DNA from: Nonlabens tegetincola | GTDB taxonomy: Bacteria; Bacteroidota; Bacteroidia; Flavobacteriales; Flavobacteriaceae | Reading direction: 5' to 3' | Assembly (NCBI RefSeq): GCF_002954355.1 | Contig: NZ_MQVV01000010.1 | Coordinates: 248,001 to 312,000 of the forward strand | DNA: 64,000 bases | Shown: one piece after another, positions 24,807 to 33,952 of the stretch | Position numbering within the stretch: the first letter of the stretch is position 1 | How the letters are laid out: the number at the start of each line of letters is the position of its first letter | Program-made: the position numbers and the translations under genes | The notes under the pieces: model-generated | Databases searched by the model: none | Seen by the model: the letters and a program-made list of their open reading frames with translations, nothing else | What the model was told of the DNA's origin: nothing

Positions 24807-27800
24807 ATGGCGACTACACCAAAAGATACCACACAACTAGACTCAGGAACCTACGAGATTATTCAAAGTAGGCTGCAAAAACAAAAATCCGATTTGCAGC
24901 AACGTTTGTCTCGACTTAATGAAGCTCGTAAAAAAGTTTTTGGATCACTAGAAACCAGACTTATAGCAAACGACCGCATTAATACAGAAAACAACTGTAT
25001 TGCGCAGGACATCATTGCATTAGGTAACACTTGTATTTTTGGATATAATGTACATTTTGGGTTGCGTACTCAAATTCAGTTGAGTGATGTATTTAGTATT
25101 TATACTTTTGAAAAGGTAGATGGAGAGGTGAGTTTTCGCGCAAGCGAGATAGGTCTGCAGCTTTTAGATGATGCTGTTTTTAAGACTGATTTTGAAAATC
25201 TATACAAGTATTATAGAAATACCGTGTTTACAAAGTTTGCCATTATGGGTAACTACTTGCACATGGTTTTTCAGCTTAGTGATTCGGTAACAGATATTAA
25301 AACCTTTAAATGGCTCATTAATGGTGAACATTTAGAATATGTGGATAACCGTAGCGAGCATGAATACAAATTTCCATCACAATACGGTTTTCAATGGGTA
25401 CAAGCAGGTCGCGATGATCAACGTTATGGCGAGCATGCTCATGTATCTATAAAAGACAAGGTTTTTGTTGAAACTATAGGTGGTGATTTAACCATTAAAG
25501 TAGAAGATAACACTAGCGATGGTTTAGGGATTTATAACGAGCCAGTAGAACATCGTGATCAAACACTAGATGATGGACAATACAGATTTGCCGACCTAGG
25601 AAACCTCATTATTCTTGAAATAAAACCCTTTCAAGAACAACCTAGATATTTCGTTTACAATCATAAAATACAATCAGTAGAGAAAATTGATAGTATTTCA
25701 CAAGCTGCGGTGTTACTACCCGATGATCAAGGGATTATTTTCCCTAGTGGTTATTACCTACAAACAGGTGAGTATAATGTATTCCCAGGCGATGTAGGTA
25801 GCCTTAAATTTCAGCAACGAGTGGCGTCACCTAATGGTGAAGACCACTTATATATTTTCTATAATCAGGAGAAAGGTATTTATGTTTTAATGGCCTATAA
25901 TGTCATAGAGCAACAAGTGCAAACTCCTATTATTTGTAATGGGTTTACATTGTTAGAAGGTGGTGAACTTGCTTATTTTAGAACCGAGGATGAGCAAACA
26001 AAACATCACATGATGCAAATATGGCAAACACCCTTTTTAAAAGGTGACGTGCTGCCATCTGAACATCAAGATACCTTACTCTTTAAAATAGGCAATAAAG
26101 ACATTGTAAAGGCCATGGCCGAGTCGAATGAGCTCATCACTCTTCTCAATAAAGAGGATAGCTATGAAGGCCTTTATGACGATATCGCACGGGCATCAAA
26201 AGATGTTATTGACGCCTATTATTGGTTAAATGAGGAAGAAACCCAGCAGCTTTCAATACCGCTTAAAGAAATTAACAAAGCAGCCAATGCTGCTGTTGAC
26301 GAATTTGAAAAGGTTAAACAATTGCGCAAGCAAGCTGCCAAGGAAACCCAGTCAATCAGTAAAAAATCTGAAGAGCTTTTTAATAAAATTAAAAGCACTT
26401 CTTTTAAAAGTATTCAGGACTTTGTACACCTGCTTACACAACTTAGAACCTTACGAGGTGAAGTCATAAGCCTTAATGAAATAAGGTATACCGACGATGC
26501 TTTTATAGAGGAAAAGGAACAGCAAATTGTAGAACAAAATGAACTAATCTCACGTAGAGCGGTTACTTTTTTACTGCAGGATACAGCATTGTCACCCTAC
26601 CACCAAGCGGTTGAAGAAAAACAGGAGCAGCTAGAAAAAGTAGACAAGGTTATTGATATTAAACAGCTGGAAAAAGAGGTAAATCAAATTGCCGAAGATC
26701 TAGAACTGCTCATTGACATTGTTTCTAATTTAAAAATAGAAGACACTTCACATTCTACTAAAATCATTGAAAATATTTCATTGATATTCGCTACAATAAA
26801 CCAACTTAAGGCTGCTCTTAAAAACAAAATAAAAGCAGTAGGTAAGAAGGAAGCTCAGGCAGACTTTGCTGCTCAACTTAAGTTAGTAGATCAAAGTATT
26901 ATCAACTACCTTGATATTGCCGATACTCCAGAGAAATGTGATGAATTCCTAACCAAAATTTCGATCACTCTTGAGGAATTAGAAGGGAAATTTGCCGACT
27001 TTGATGAGTATATCACTACTATCATTGAAAAACGTGAAGAAGTTTATGCAGCTTTTGACTCACGTAAAAACAGTCTGGTTGAAGCTCGTAATAAAAAGGC
27101 AATTTCATTACAAAATGCCGCAAATCGAATCATTAAAGGAGCTCAAAAACGAGCACAATCACTAGCCAGTACGATTGAAATTAATGGATACTTTGCTAGT
27201 GATTTAATGATCAATAAAGTTCGTGACATCATTAAACAGTTACAAGAACTAGATGATGCTGGTAAAGCAGAATCACTAGAAACTGCATTAAAATCGTCAA
27301 GAGAAGATGCCTTGAGAAAACTCAAGGACAAGCAGGAGCTTTATGAAGATGGTGAGAACATCATTAAACTAGGTCAACATAAATTTGGTGTAAACAAACA
27401 ACAGTTAGACCTTACCATAGTTTATAAAAATGATTCACTGTATTACCATCTTACAGGAACAGATTTTTACCAAAAATTAAATAACGAAATTCTAGAGCAA
27501 TCTCGTTCACTATGGGATCAAGAACTAGTTTCAGAAAACCACGATGTTTATAGATCCAGCTATCTAGCTTATACCATATTTCAATCACAAGATACAGAAC
27601 AACTTGCGCAGTCTAGTGAAGCCGATTTGTTACAACAGGTTCAACAAATTGCTAGTCAAAATTATGCAGGTGGTTATGTAAAAGGTGTACACGACCATGA
27701 TGCCGCAGCCATTTTAAATGTCTTGGTTCAAAAACATCATGATCTTGAGTTGTTAAGATTTACGCCCAAAGTAAGAGCTCATGCTCAACTTTTCTGGCAG

Positions 27801-29702
27801 CAGCTAAGTCAGGAGATTAAAAATAAATACAACCAGATTATTAAACGTGCTGGTCACGTATTGCAAGTATTTCCTAATAGTGATAACCACATTTTTGTTA
27901 TAGATCAACTCATAATTGAAATTACAAATAGCAATCAAACGGCTATAACAATTATCGAAAAGCAAAGTGATTTTAACGAGCACATAAAGCAAATGGCGAC
28001 CTATTTATTTTATGAGCTCAAGGACAATGATCATTTTGTTGTGAGTCAAAATGCTATAGATCTACAAAATTCATTTGAAAAAACACTGCAATCTCAAAAT
28101 GCCTACACACAATTCAATAGAGCGCTAGATGAGTGTGATACTCAAAAGGATAAAGTTGACACGGTGCGTCATTGGGTTTCCGCTTTCGCGAAAGCGGAAC
28201 AACCACAATCTTTACAATACCACATTGAAGAATGTGTGGCACACATGCTCTATGGGTCAAGCGCTGAGGTGGTAAACAGCATAAATGCTACCCAAACCAT
28301 AACTAATCTCAAAGGCACGCATAGTACTATTATCGATGGAGAATTTGAGTTTAATTACCACAGATTTGTAGCCTTATTAGATGATTATGTTAAGTATAAA
28401 GTACCAGCTTATGAGATGTTTAAAAAAACAAAGCATCAAGTAACCGAGGACCTAAAAAGCCAACTAAGACTAGAAGAATTTAAACCAAGAGTACTTAGCA
28501 GTTTTGTGCGTAATAAATTGATCAATCAGGTTTATTTTCCATTAATAGGAGATAATTTATCCAAACAATTAGGGACAGTAGGTGATTCAAAACGTACTGA
28601 TCGCATGGGAATGCTGCTACTCATATCGCCGCCAGGATACGGTAAAACCACACTTATGGAATATGTGGCAAATCGATTGGGATTAATTTTCATGAAAATT
28701 AATGGACCAGCGATAGGTCATGAAGTAACTAATGTGGATCCAGAAGCGGCAACCAATGCGGCAACTAGAGAAGAACTTAAAAAGCTTAACCTAGCTTTTG
28801 AAATGGGCGATAATGTGATGTTATACCTAGACGATATCCAGCATTGTAATCCAGAATTCCTGCAAAAATTCATAAGCCTGGCTGATGGTACAAGAAAAAT
28901 AGAAGGTGTGTTTAACGGCAAACCCAAAACCTATGACTTAAGTAGTAATAAGTTTTGTGTGATTATGGCTGGTAACCCATATACGGAGAGTGGTGACAAA
29001 TTCCAAATACCAGACATGCTCGCAAACCGTGCAGATATCTATAACCTAGGTGATATCATAGGAGATACGGCTCATTTGTTTGAATTATCATTGATTGAGA
29101 ATGCGCTTACTAGTAATCCAGTACTACAACAATTAAGCAACAAACATTTTGATGATGTTTATGCTTTATTAGATAGAGTAGAGAATGGCGCGGCAGATAA
29201 TGAACTTAAAGGCAATCACAGCAGTCAAGAATTAGCCGATTATGAAGCTGTTTTGGAAAAGGTGGTTCGTATAAGAGATACGGTTCTCAAGGTAAATGAA
29301 ACCTACATTTCTAGTGCTGCGATGGACGATGCTTACCGCACAGAACCTAGTTTTAAACTACAAGGTTCTTATAGAGACATGAATAAACTAGTGGCCAAAA
29401 TTGTTCCTATCATGGATGATAAAGAACTTACCACATTGTTGCTGTCACATTATGAAAGTGAATCCCAAACACTCACTACTGCCGCCGAGGCCAATTTGTT
29501 AAAGTATAAAGAACTTACAAGTACCCTTTCTAGTGAAGAGCATGATCGATGGAATAGCATTAAGGAAACCTTTTTAAAGAACAACAAACTTAAGGGACTA
29601 GGGAATGACCAATCCATGGCTCAAATCCTATCTCAAATGATGGAATTTACCGATAATTTAGAAGGGATTAAAGAGGTGCTGAGGAATGGTTTGAATAAGT
29701 AA
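24807..29702 (+). CDS. Giant DUF3686-type AAA+ ATPase ('DNA repair ATPase' family by annotation habit)
   Basis: 1,631 residues. The N-terminus is helical (about 15-60). A beta-rich region follows (about 65-480), then a long coiled coil (about 500-860), a middle helical region, and a C-terminal MoxR/dynein-like AAA+ module: Walker A PPGYGKTT (about 1274), Walker B VMLYLDDIQ (about 1336-1344) and sensor-1 VIMAGNPY with FQIPDMLANRADIYNL (about 1380-1410). The layout fits DUF3686 proteins often labelled DNA-repair ATPases without experimental support. Placement behind PspA-flotillin genes argues instead for a membrane-stress remodelling ATPase. The palindrome at 28181 gives AFAKA near residue 1126. 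Confidence 0.75.
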   Translation: MATTPKDTTQLDSGTYEIIQSRLQKQKSDLQQRLSRLNEARKKVFGSLETRLIANDRINTENNCIAQDIIALGNTCIFGYNVHFGLRTQIQLSDVFSIYTFEKVDGEVSFRASEIGLQLLDDAVFKTDFENLYKYYRNTVFTKFAIMGNYLHMVFQLSDSVTDIKTFKWLINGEHLEYVDNRSEHEYKFPSQYGFQWVQAGRDDQRYGEHAHVSIKDKVFVETIGGDLTIKVEDNTSDGLGIYNEPVEHRDQTLDDGQYRFADLGNLIILEIKPFQEQPRYFVYNHKIQSVEKIDSISQAAVLLPDDQGIIFPSGYYLQTGEYNVFPGDVGSLKFQQRVASPNGEDHLYIFYNQEKGIYVLMAYNVIEQQVQTPIICNGFTLLEGGELAYFRTEDEQTKHHMMQIWQTPFLKGDVLPSEHQDTLLFKIGNKDIVKAMAESNELITLLNKEDSYEGLYDDIARASKDVIDAYYWLNEEETQQLSIPLKEINKAANAAVDEFEKVKQLRKQAAKETQSISKKSEELFNKIKSTSFKSIQDFVHLLTQLRTLRGEVISLNEIRYTDDAFIEEKEQQIVEQNELISRRAVTFLLQDTALSPYHQAVEEKQEQLEKVDKVIDIKQLEKEVNQIAEDLELLIDIVSNLKIEDTSHSTKIIENISLIFATINQLKAALKNKIKAVGKKEAQADFAAQLKLVDQSIINYLDIADTPEKCDEFLTKISITLEELEGKFADFDEYITTIIEKREEVYAAFDSRKNSLVEARNKKAISLQNAANRIIKGAQKRAQSLASTIEINGYFASDLMINKVRDIIKQLQELDDAGKAESLETALKSSREDALRKLKDKQELYEDGENIIKLGQHKFGVNKQQLDLTIVYKNDSLYYHLTGTDFYQKLNNEILEQSRSLWDQELVSENHDVYRSSYLAYTIFQSQDTEQLAQSSEADLLQQVQQIASQNYAGGYVKGVHDHDAAAILNVLVQKHHDLELLRFTPKVRAHAQLFWQQLSQEIKNKYNQIIKRAGHVLQVFPNSDNHIFVIDQLIIEITNSNQTAITIIEKQSDFNEHIKQMATYLFYELKDNDHFVVSQNAIDLQNSFEKTLQSQNAYTQFNRALDECDTQKDKVDTVRHWVSAFAKAEQPQSLQYHIEECVAHMLYGSSAEVVNSINATQTITNLKGTHSTIIDGEFEFNYHRFVALLDDYVKYKVPAYEMFKKTKHQVTEDLKSQLRLEEFKPRVLSSFVRNKLINQVYFPLIGDNLSKQLGTVGDSKRTDRMGMLLLISPPGYGKTTLMEYVANRLGLIFMKINGPAIGHEVTNVDPEAATNAATREELKKLNLAFEMGDNVMLYLDDIQHCNPEFLQKFISLADGTRKIEGVFNGKPKTYDLSSNKFCVIMAGNPYTESGDKFQIPDMLANRADIYNLGDIIGDTAHLFELSLIENALTSNPVLQQLSNKHFDDVYALLDRVENGAADNELKGNHSSQELADYEAVLEKVVRIRDTVLKVNETYISSAAMDDAYRTEPSFKLQGSYRDMNKLVAKIVPIMDDKELTTLLLSHYESESQTLTTAAEANLLKYKELTSTLSSEEHDRWNSIKETFLKNNKLKGLGNDQSMAQILSQMMEFTDNLEGIKEVLRNGLNK
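28181..28196. repeat. 16-bp palindrome, copy 6 (in AAA+ gene)
   Basis: Exact copy; read as AFAKA. A degenerate relative (three mismatches) is at 25131-25146 in the same gene. Confidence 0.95.
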
Positions 29703-29703
29703 T

Positions 29704-30306
29704 TCAAACCATTCGCAACATCTCCACGAGATCATTCTCGATATCTTTTCCTTTGTCTTTGTTGTACCAGGTTTGTAGTTCTTGCTTAAATTCTGGTGAT
29801 AATGAACCTTTTGCAGCTTTTTCTGCAGCAACCAGTGCTGTGGCTTTTGTAGGTCGTGGACCCCAAGTTGCTACTGGCAAATTTGTTTTGGCATCAATTA
29901 AAATAAGCTTGGCAATTGCTCGATTCCCATTAGTAAGGAACTCATCCATCAATTTTGGATTTTTATCTCTTAAAACAACCTTGTAATTGATTTGTGCAGC
30001 TACTGCAACTTTATTTATCATGGGCATGGCATGAGCAGCATCACCACACCAGCTTTCTGTAATAACAAGGAAGTACACGTCTTTATCAAAATTTTCAAGA
30101 AATTCTTGACTTTCTGGTAACAGTTTCAAGGTTTTATCCAGTCGTCGCATTCTTTGATGATTCAATCTCGTATACTCCGCAAGAGCTTCAGTTATTTGAT
30201 CTCCTGTATTAGTTTGATTAATTACGTGGTCTTCGACAAGTTTGCGATACTCTAAGTAGGAAATGGCGTTTGACGCGGCTTGCTTAATAATTTCTGCTAA
30301 ATTCAT
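29704..30306 (-). CDS. Thioredoxin-fold protein lacking a CxxC pair
   Basis: 200 residues. An N-terminal helical region precedes a thioredoxin-like fold (about 70-170) with the active-site loop ESWCGDAAHAMP, in which only Cys87 of the usual CxxC is present (WCGD). A downstream LILIDAKTNLPVATWGPRP strand-turn resembles the Thioredoxin_9 group (PF14595). With one cysteine it is unlikely to be a dithiol reductase and may be a monothiol or redox-sensing form. It converges on the AAA+ gene with one base between stops and no terminator. Confidence 0.75.
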   Translation of the reverse strand: MNLAEIIKQAASNAISYLEYRKLVEDHVINQTNTGDQITEALAEYTRLNHQRMRRLDKTLKLLPESQEFLENFDKDVYFLVITESWCGDAAHAMPMINKVAVAAQINYKVVLRDKNPKLMDEFLTNGNRAIAKLILIDAKTNLPVATWGPRPTKATALVAAEKAAKGSLSPEFKQELQTWYNKDKGKDIENDLVEMLRMV

Positions 30307-30375
30307 ATTACAAAAGTAATCTAGTACGCACCTTGAACTATGTGACTTTTATCACCTAGATAGGTATATTTTTCC

Positions 30376-31473
30376 TTAGGCTAGGGTAAACAGTTTACCA
30401 GGTAATGGTTGCACCACACCTTTAAGTTCCATAGACATAAGAACTGAGGCTAATTGGTGAACGGGTAGTTCCATTTCTAGCGCAATGATATCTAGTAATT
30501 CCTTATCTCGTTTTTTAAGAAATTGAAAGACTCTTTTTTCAATCTCGTTAAGCTCTACAAACAATTGCTTTTGTACCGCGATGTCACGTTCCTTCCATCC
30601 TAAAATGTAAGGAATATCGGCAGTTTTAGTAAGCATGTGTGCTTTAGCTTGTTTGATAAGTTCATTGCAACCTATACTGTATTTGTCGTTGACTCTACCA
30701 GGTACTGCAAAAACCTCGCGGTTGTAACCATTTGCAAGATCTGCTGTTACTAGTGAACCACCTTTTGAGGCACTTTCAATAACAACTGTGGCCTCGCTCA
30801 TACCAGCGATAATTCTATTACGTCCTAAAAAGTTTTTACGATCAAAAGTATCAGTATGCCAAAAATCGGTAATAAATCCGCCATTTTTCATGAGGTCCTC
30901 ATTGTGCGCACTGTGATTCTTAGGGTAGGTTTGATTGAGACCATGAGCCATAACTGCGATGGTTTGTAAACCTAATTCTATAGCCATTTTATGTGCTAGA
31001 ATGTCAACTCCATAGGCATAACCACTTACTATTACTGGATTAAGTGGCGCAATTTCATTCATGAATTTTTCCAAAAAAGCAGCACCAGTTGTGGTAATTT
31101 GTCTAGTACCTACAATGCTTAGAAAATAGGGATTTGAATAATCAATAGTACCTTTTTCAAAAAAAACAATCGGGCTATCAATACAGTATTTCAAACGTTC
31201 TGGATAATCATCCTGATTGTATACTTTGCATTTGATTTGATTGGCATGGATAAATTCTAATTCCTTTTTTGCTTTATCAAATAAAGTCTCTTTATGTTTT
31301 ATAAAACTGGCCTTTTTATCTCCTAGACCATCAATGGCAGCAATATCCTTAACTTTTTGTGCAAATACATCCTGAGCACTACCAAATTCCCTTAGCAGTT
31401 TTTTAGCCATTATATCTCCTACAAGTGGAGCTTTTTTAAGGGCTAGTAAGGCTAGTAATTCTTGTTCTTGCAT
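30376..31473 (-). CDS. dprA: DNA-processing protein DprA
   Basis: 365 residues, the usual length. A short N-terminal HhH/SAM-like region (about 10-65, IDGLGDKKASFI) is followed by the Rossmann-like DprA core with SIVGTRQITTTGAAFLEKF, VSGYAYGVDILAHKMA and GGSLVTADLA. A C-terminal winged-helix region (about 300-365) ends the protein. DprA loads RecA on incoming single-stranded DNA during natural transformation. A palindrome copy lies just upstream of its start (31490-31505), the only intergenic copy in the window. Confidence 0.96.
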   Translation of the reverse strand: MQEQELLALLALKKAPLVGDIMAKKLLREFGSAQDVFAQKVKDIAAIDGLGDKKASFIKHKETLFDKAKKELEFIHANQIKCKVYNQDDYPERLKYCIDSPIVFFEKGTIDYSNPYFLSIVGTRQITTTGAAFLEKFMNEIAPLNPVIVSGYAYGVDILAHKMAIELGLQTIAVMAHGLNQTYPKNHSAHNEDLMKNGGFITDFWHTDTFDRKNFLGRNRIIAGMSEATVVIESASKGGSLVTADLANGYNREVFAVPGRVNDKYSIGCNELIKQAKAHMLTKTADIPYILGWKERDIAVQKQLFVELNEIEKRVFQFLKKRDKELLDIIALEMELPVHQLASVLMSMELKGVVQPLPGKLFTLA

Positions 31474-31489
31474 GGTTTGTTAGTGATTA

Positions 31490-31505
31490 CGCTTTCGCGA
31501 AAGCG
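31490..31505. repeat. 16-bp palindrome, copy 7 (intergenic, upstream of dprA)
   Basis: Exact copy, between the dprA start (31473) and the stop of the next gene (31509). It is the only copy that is not in a reading frame. Confidence 0.95.
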
Positions 31506-31508
31506 AAC

Positions 31509-32789
31509 TTATCTATTATCCTTCTCAAAGGTATCAATCACTTTTTCATGTGACAATACTAAGGAGCCTGCCGATGTTGACGCATTGAAATTTAAGACAA
31601 ATAAAAAATTAAGGAATAAAGAAAAGTAAAAAACTCCTTCTTGTCGTTCTAGAATATTTTCTGCCAGCATCCACACGGCAAATAAGAATAATAGGGCAAC
31701 AGCTAGATAATTCTTTTTATTCAACGATTGAATCCCTAAATAGCCATAGGATAAAAAGAAGACCAATAGACCTATGAAACCTACTGCTAGTATTAAGCTT
31801 AAATATTGATTATGTGTGTTATAAGAGAGATCAAACAAGGCACTTTCCTTACTGGCAAAACAATCCAATAATTCCTGCTTGCTATCACCAATTCCATAAC
31901 CAAATAAACTAGCATGCGGCATTATTTCAAAACTACATTCATTAATCGTATTTCTAATAGTAACAGATTCTAGGGTTTTATGTTCAGGGTTTTTTACTAT
32001 GAGCAGTTCAGAGAACCTGCTATTTATAGAAGGTACAAAGACGATGAGTCCTAAAATACAGACGAATAATCCGCTAAAAAGAATCCACAACTTGCGTTGA
32101 TTTATAAGAATCGTTAACATGGCAATACCTAGTAAAAACGCCATGATACTAGCTTTAAAGGAAAAGTAAAGCAAAACGCTGAATAAGAATATAAATACTA
32201 GTGAACCACCTAGTGCTTTCCAGCTTTTTTTAGATATAAAAAACAAATAACCTGTGACAAGCGTTGCTATGGATAGGTGATAGGATAAGTACAAACTATC
32301 AATATTATTCCACAACCCTAGTTGATGTAGAAAGGATCTTTTTCCCTGTAAAATTATATCAAGATCATAATTGGAGAGCATCATGAACAAGCTTATAAGA
32401 ACTAGTACGATTATGGAAGCTACATAAACTTTCAAAAAGTCTTTCAGGTGATTACGTAAGTATTCAATCACCACAGAAGGGACAACAGCAAAGCTTAAAG
32501 GAAGTAATAATAAAGGCGTAAGCGTCCCTAATTTTTTAAGGGCATACTCGCTGTTTGAGCTATAAAAAAGACTAGTCAACAAAACAAAATATATAGCAGC
32601 AGTTGCTATAAAGTAATTAACTCGAAAAACCTTTTGCTTGTTAGTTAAGCTTATTAATAATGATAAACCTACAAATATCCCTATGGTTATATTACTCACG
32701 ATTTTTGGTAAAATAGGAAGAGCAAATAAAGTATAGGTAAAAAGTAAATGTATACGTTGTAAAATACTTTTATTGGGATAGGTTTTCAA
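31509..32789 (-). CDS. O-antigen ligase / polymerase-type membrane protein (Wzy_C family)
   Basis: 426 residues with about ten membrane helices and a large periplasmic loop (about 245-320, containing ECSFEIMPHASLFGYGIGDS) followed by HNQYLSLILAVGFIG, the conserved pattern of the O-antigen ligase/WaaL-Wzy_C superfamily. It transfers or polymerises surface polysaccharide at the periplasmic face. Its homologue at 33906 has the same loop motif, so the locus holds two. Which is ligase and which is polymerase cannot be told from sequence. Divergent from the GT4 gene at 32861. Confidence 0.8.
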   Translation of the reverse strand: MKTYPNKSILQRIHLLFTYTLFALPILPKIVSNITIGIFVGLSLLISLTNKQKVFRVNYFIATAAIYFVLLTSLFYSSNSEYALKKLGTLTPLLLLPLSFAVVPSVVIEYLRNHLKDFLKVYVASIIVLVLISLFMMLSNYDLDIILQGKRSFLHQLGLWNNIDSLYLSYHLSIATLVTGYLFFISKKSWKALGGSLVFIFLFSVLLYFSFKASIMAFLLGIAMLTILINQRKLWILFSGLFVCILGLIVFVPSINSRFSELLIVKNPEHKTLESVTIRNTINECSFEIMPHASLFGYGIGDSKQELLDCFASKESALFDLSYNTHNQYLSLILAVGFIGLLVFFLSYGYLGIQSLNKKNYLAVALLFLFAVWMLAENILERQEGVFYFSLFLNFLFVLNFNASTSAGSLVLSHEKVIDTFEKDNR

Positions 32790-32846
32790 TGTGTTTACTT
32801 TATTGCGAATATGAACAAAAAAGATACTACAAGCAAGATTACCTCT

Positions 32847-32854
32847 TACCTTTG
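32847..32854 (+). promoter_or_regulatory. -7 promoter element, start-proximal, for the GT4 gene
   Basis: TACCTTTG is a perfect TAnnTTTG, ending 6 bases before the ATG at 32861, implying a very short or absent leader. Confidence 0.5.
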
Positions 32855-32860
32855 TAACCT

Positions 32861-33952
32861 ATGAACAATAGGAAACTTAAAGTTTTTCACGTAATTGAAG
32901 CCTTAGGTGGTGGAGTTTATAGCTATTTCTGTGATTTGACTCAGGTTTTTGGTCCTAGTGATCGAGTACAAACTACTATTATTTATAATGATCAACGTGC
33001 AGAAATAATCCCTGAAAATGTCCAAAAAGATTTTCATTCCAATGTCAGGCTTCTTAAAGTTCCCATGAATGAAAATATCTCGCCGATTAACGACTATAAA
33101 AGTATAATGGCGCTTTCTAGAATTTTTAAAAAGGAACAACCAGATGTTATTCATCTTCATAGCTCAAAAGCTGGTGTTCTAGGTAAGGTTGCAGCAAAAA
33201 TCGCGAGTTCTCAAGGTCAACTATTTTACACGCCACATGGTTATAGTTTTTTACGCAAGGATATTTCAAGCAGTAAAGCTGCGGTTTTTAAGGCTATTGA
33301 AAAAAGAATGGCTTCCTTTTATGGCTTTACAACCATAGCTTGTGGTGATACAGAATTTGATGAAGCAAAAAAACTACATGATAGGGTAGAGCTTATTAGA
33401 AATGGTGTCCCATACAACAAGATAAAAACCTTTTTGAATACCCAACCAACCTCAAAGTTTACTGTAGGTATTTTAGGTAGGATTACACACGCTCGCAATC
33501 CTAAATTGTTTAATGAAATTGCTATTCAATTACCCGATGTACAATTCGTCTGGATAGGAGATGGTATTCTCAAGGATCAAATTACAGCTCCCAATATCAC
33601 AGTAACAGGTTGGTTCATGAATAGGAAAGAAGGTCTAGAGCATCTTAATAGATTGGATGTTTATTTACAAACCTCACTTTGGGAAGGATTACCTATTGCT
33701 GTACTTGAGGCTATGGTTTTTGAAAAGCCCGTGGTGGCTACCAATGTGATAGGAAATAGAGACATAGTACTACCATCTCAAACAGGGTTTTTAATTGATG
33801 ACGCTGCACAAGCCGTTCAAGCTATTACACAGCTATTTGACAAAGATTTGAGGTTGCAAATGGGGAAAAATGGTAGTAAACGCGTTGATGAGGTTTTCAA
33901 TTCAACTAAGAACTTTTCTCAATTGATTGACTTGTACTACAGTCGTTCTTAA
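32861..33952 (+). CDS. GT4-family glycosyltransferase
   Basis: 363 residues with the GT-B two-Rossmann layout. The N-terminal half contains ALGGGVYSYFCDL and DVIHLHSSKAGVLGKVA (acceptor side). The C-terminal half has GILGRITHARNPK and the donor-site motif EGLPIAVLEAMVFEKPVVAT (EX7E type). It probably adds one sugar from a nucleotide-sugar donor to the lipid-linked repeat unit in the cytoplasm. Its last 47 bases overlap the end of the convergent ligase-like gene at 33906. Confidence 0.9.
   Translation: MNNRKLKVFHVIEALGGGVYSYFCDLTQVFGPSDRVQTTIIYNDQRAEIIPENVQKDFHSNVRLLKVPMNENISPINDYKSIMALSRIFKKEQPDVIHLHSSKAGVLGKVAAKIASSQGQLFYTPHGYSFLRKDISSSKAAVFKAIEKRMASFYGFTTIACGDTEFDEAKKLHDRVELIRNGVPYNKIKTFLNTQPTSKFTVGILGRITHARNPKLFNEIAIQLPDVQFVWIGDGILKDQITAPNITVTGWFMNRKEGLEHLNRLDVYLQTSLWEGLPIAVLEAMVFEKPVVATNVIGNRDIVLPSQTGFLIDDAAQAVQAITQLFDKDLRLQMGKNGSKRVDEVFNSTKNFSQLIDLYYSRS

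Noticed and set aside
25131-25146. A further copy of the 16-bp palindrome
   Set aside because: AGTTTTCGCGCAAGCG has three mismatches to the word; it may be a decayed copy but is not counted.
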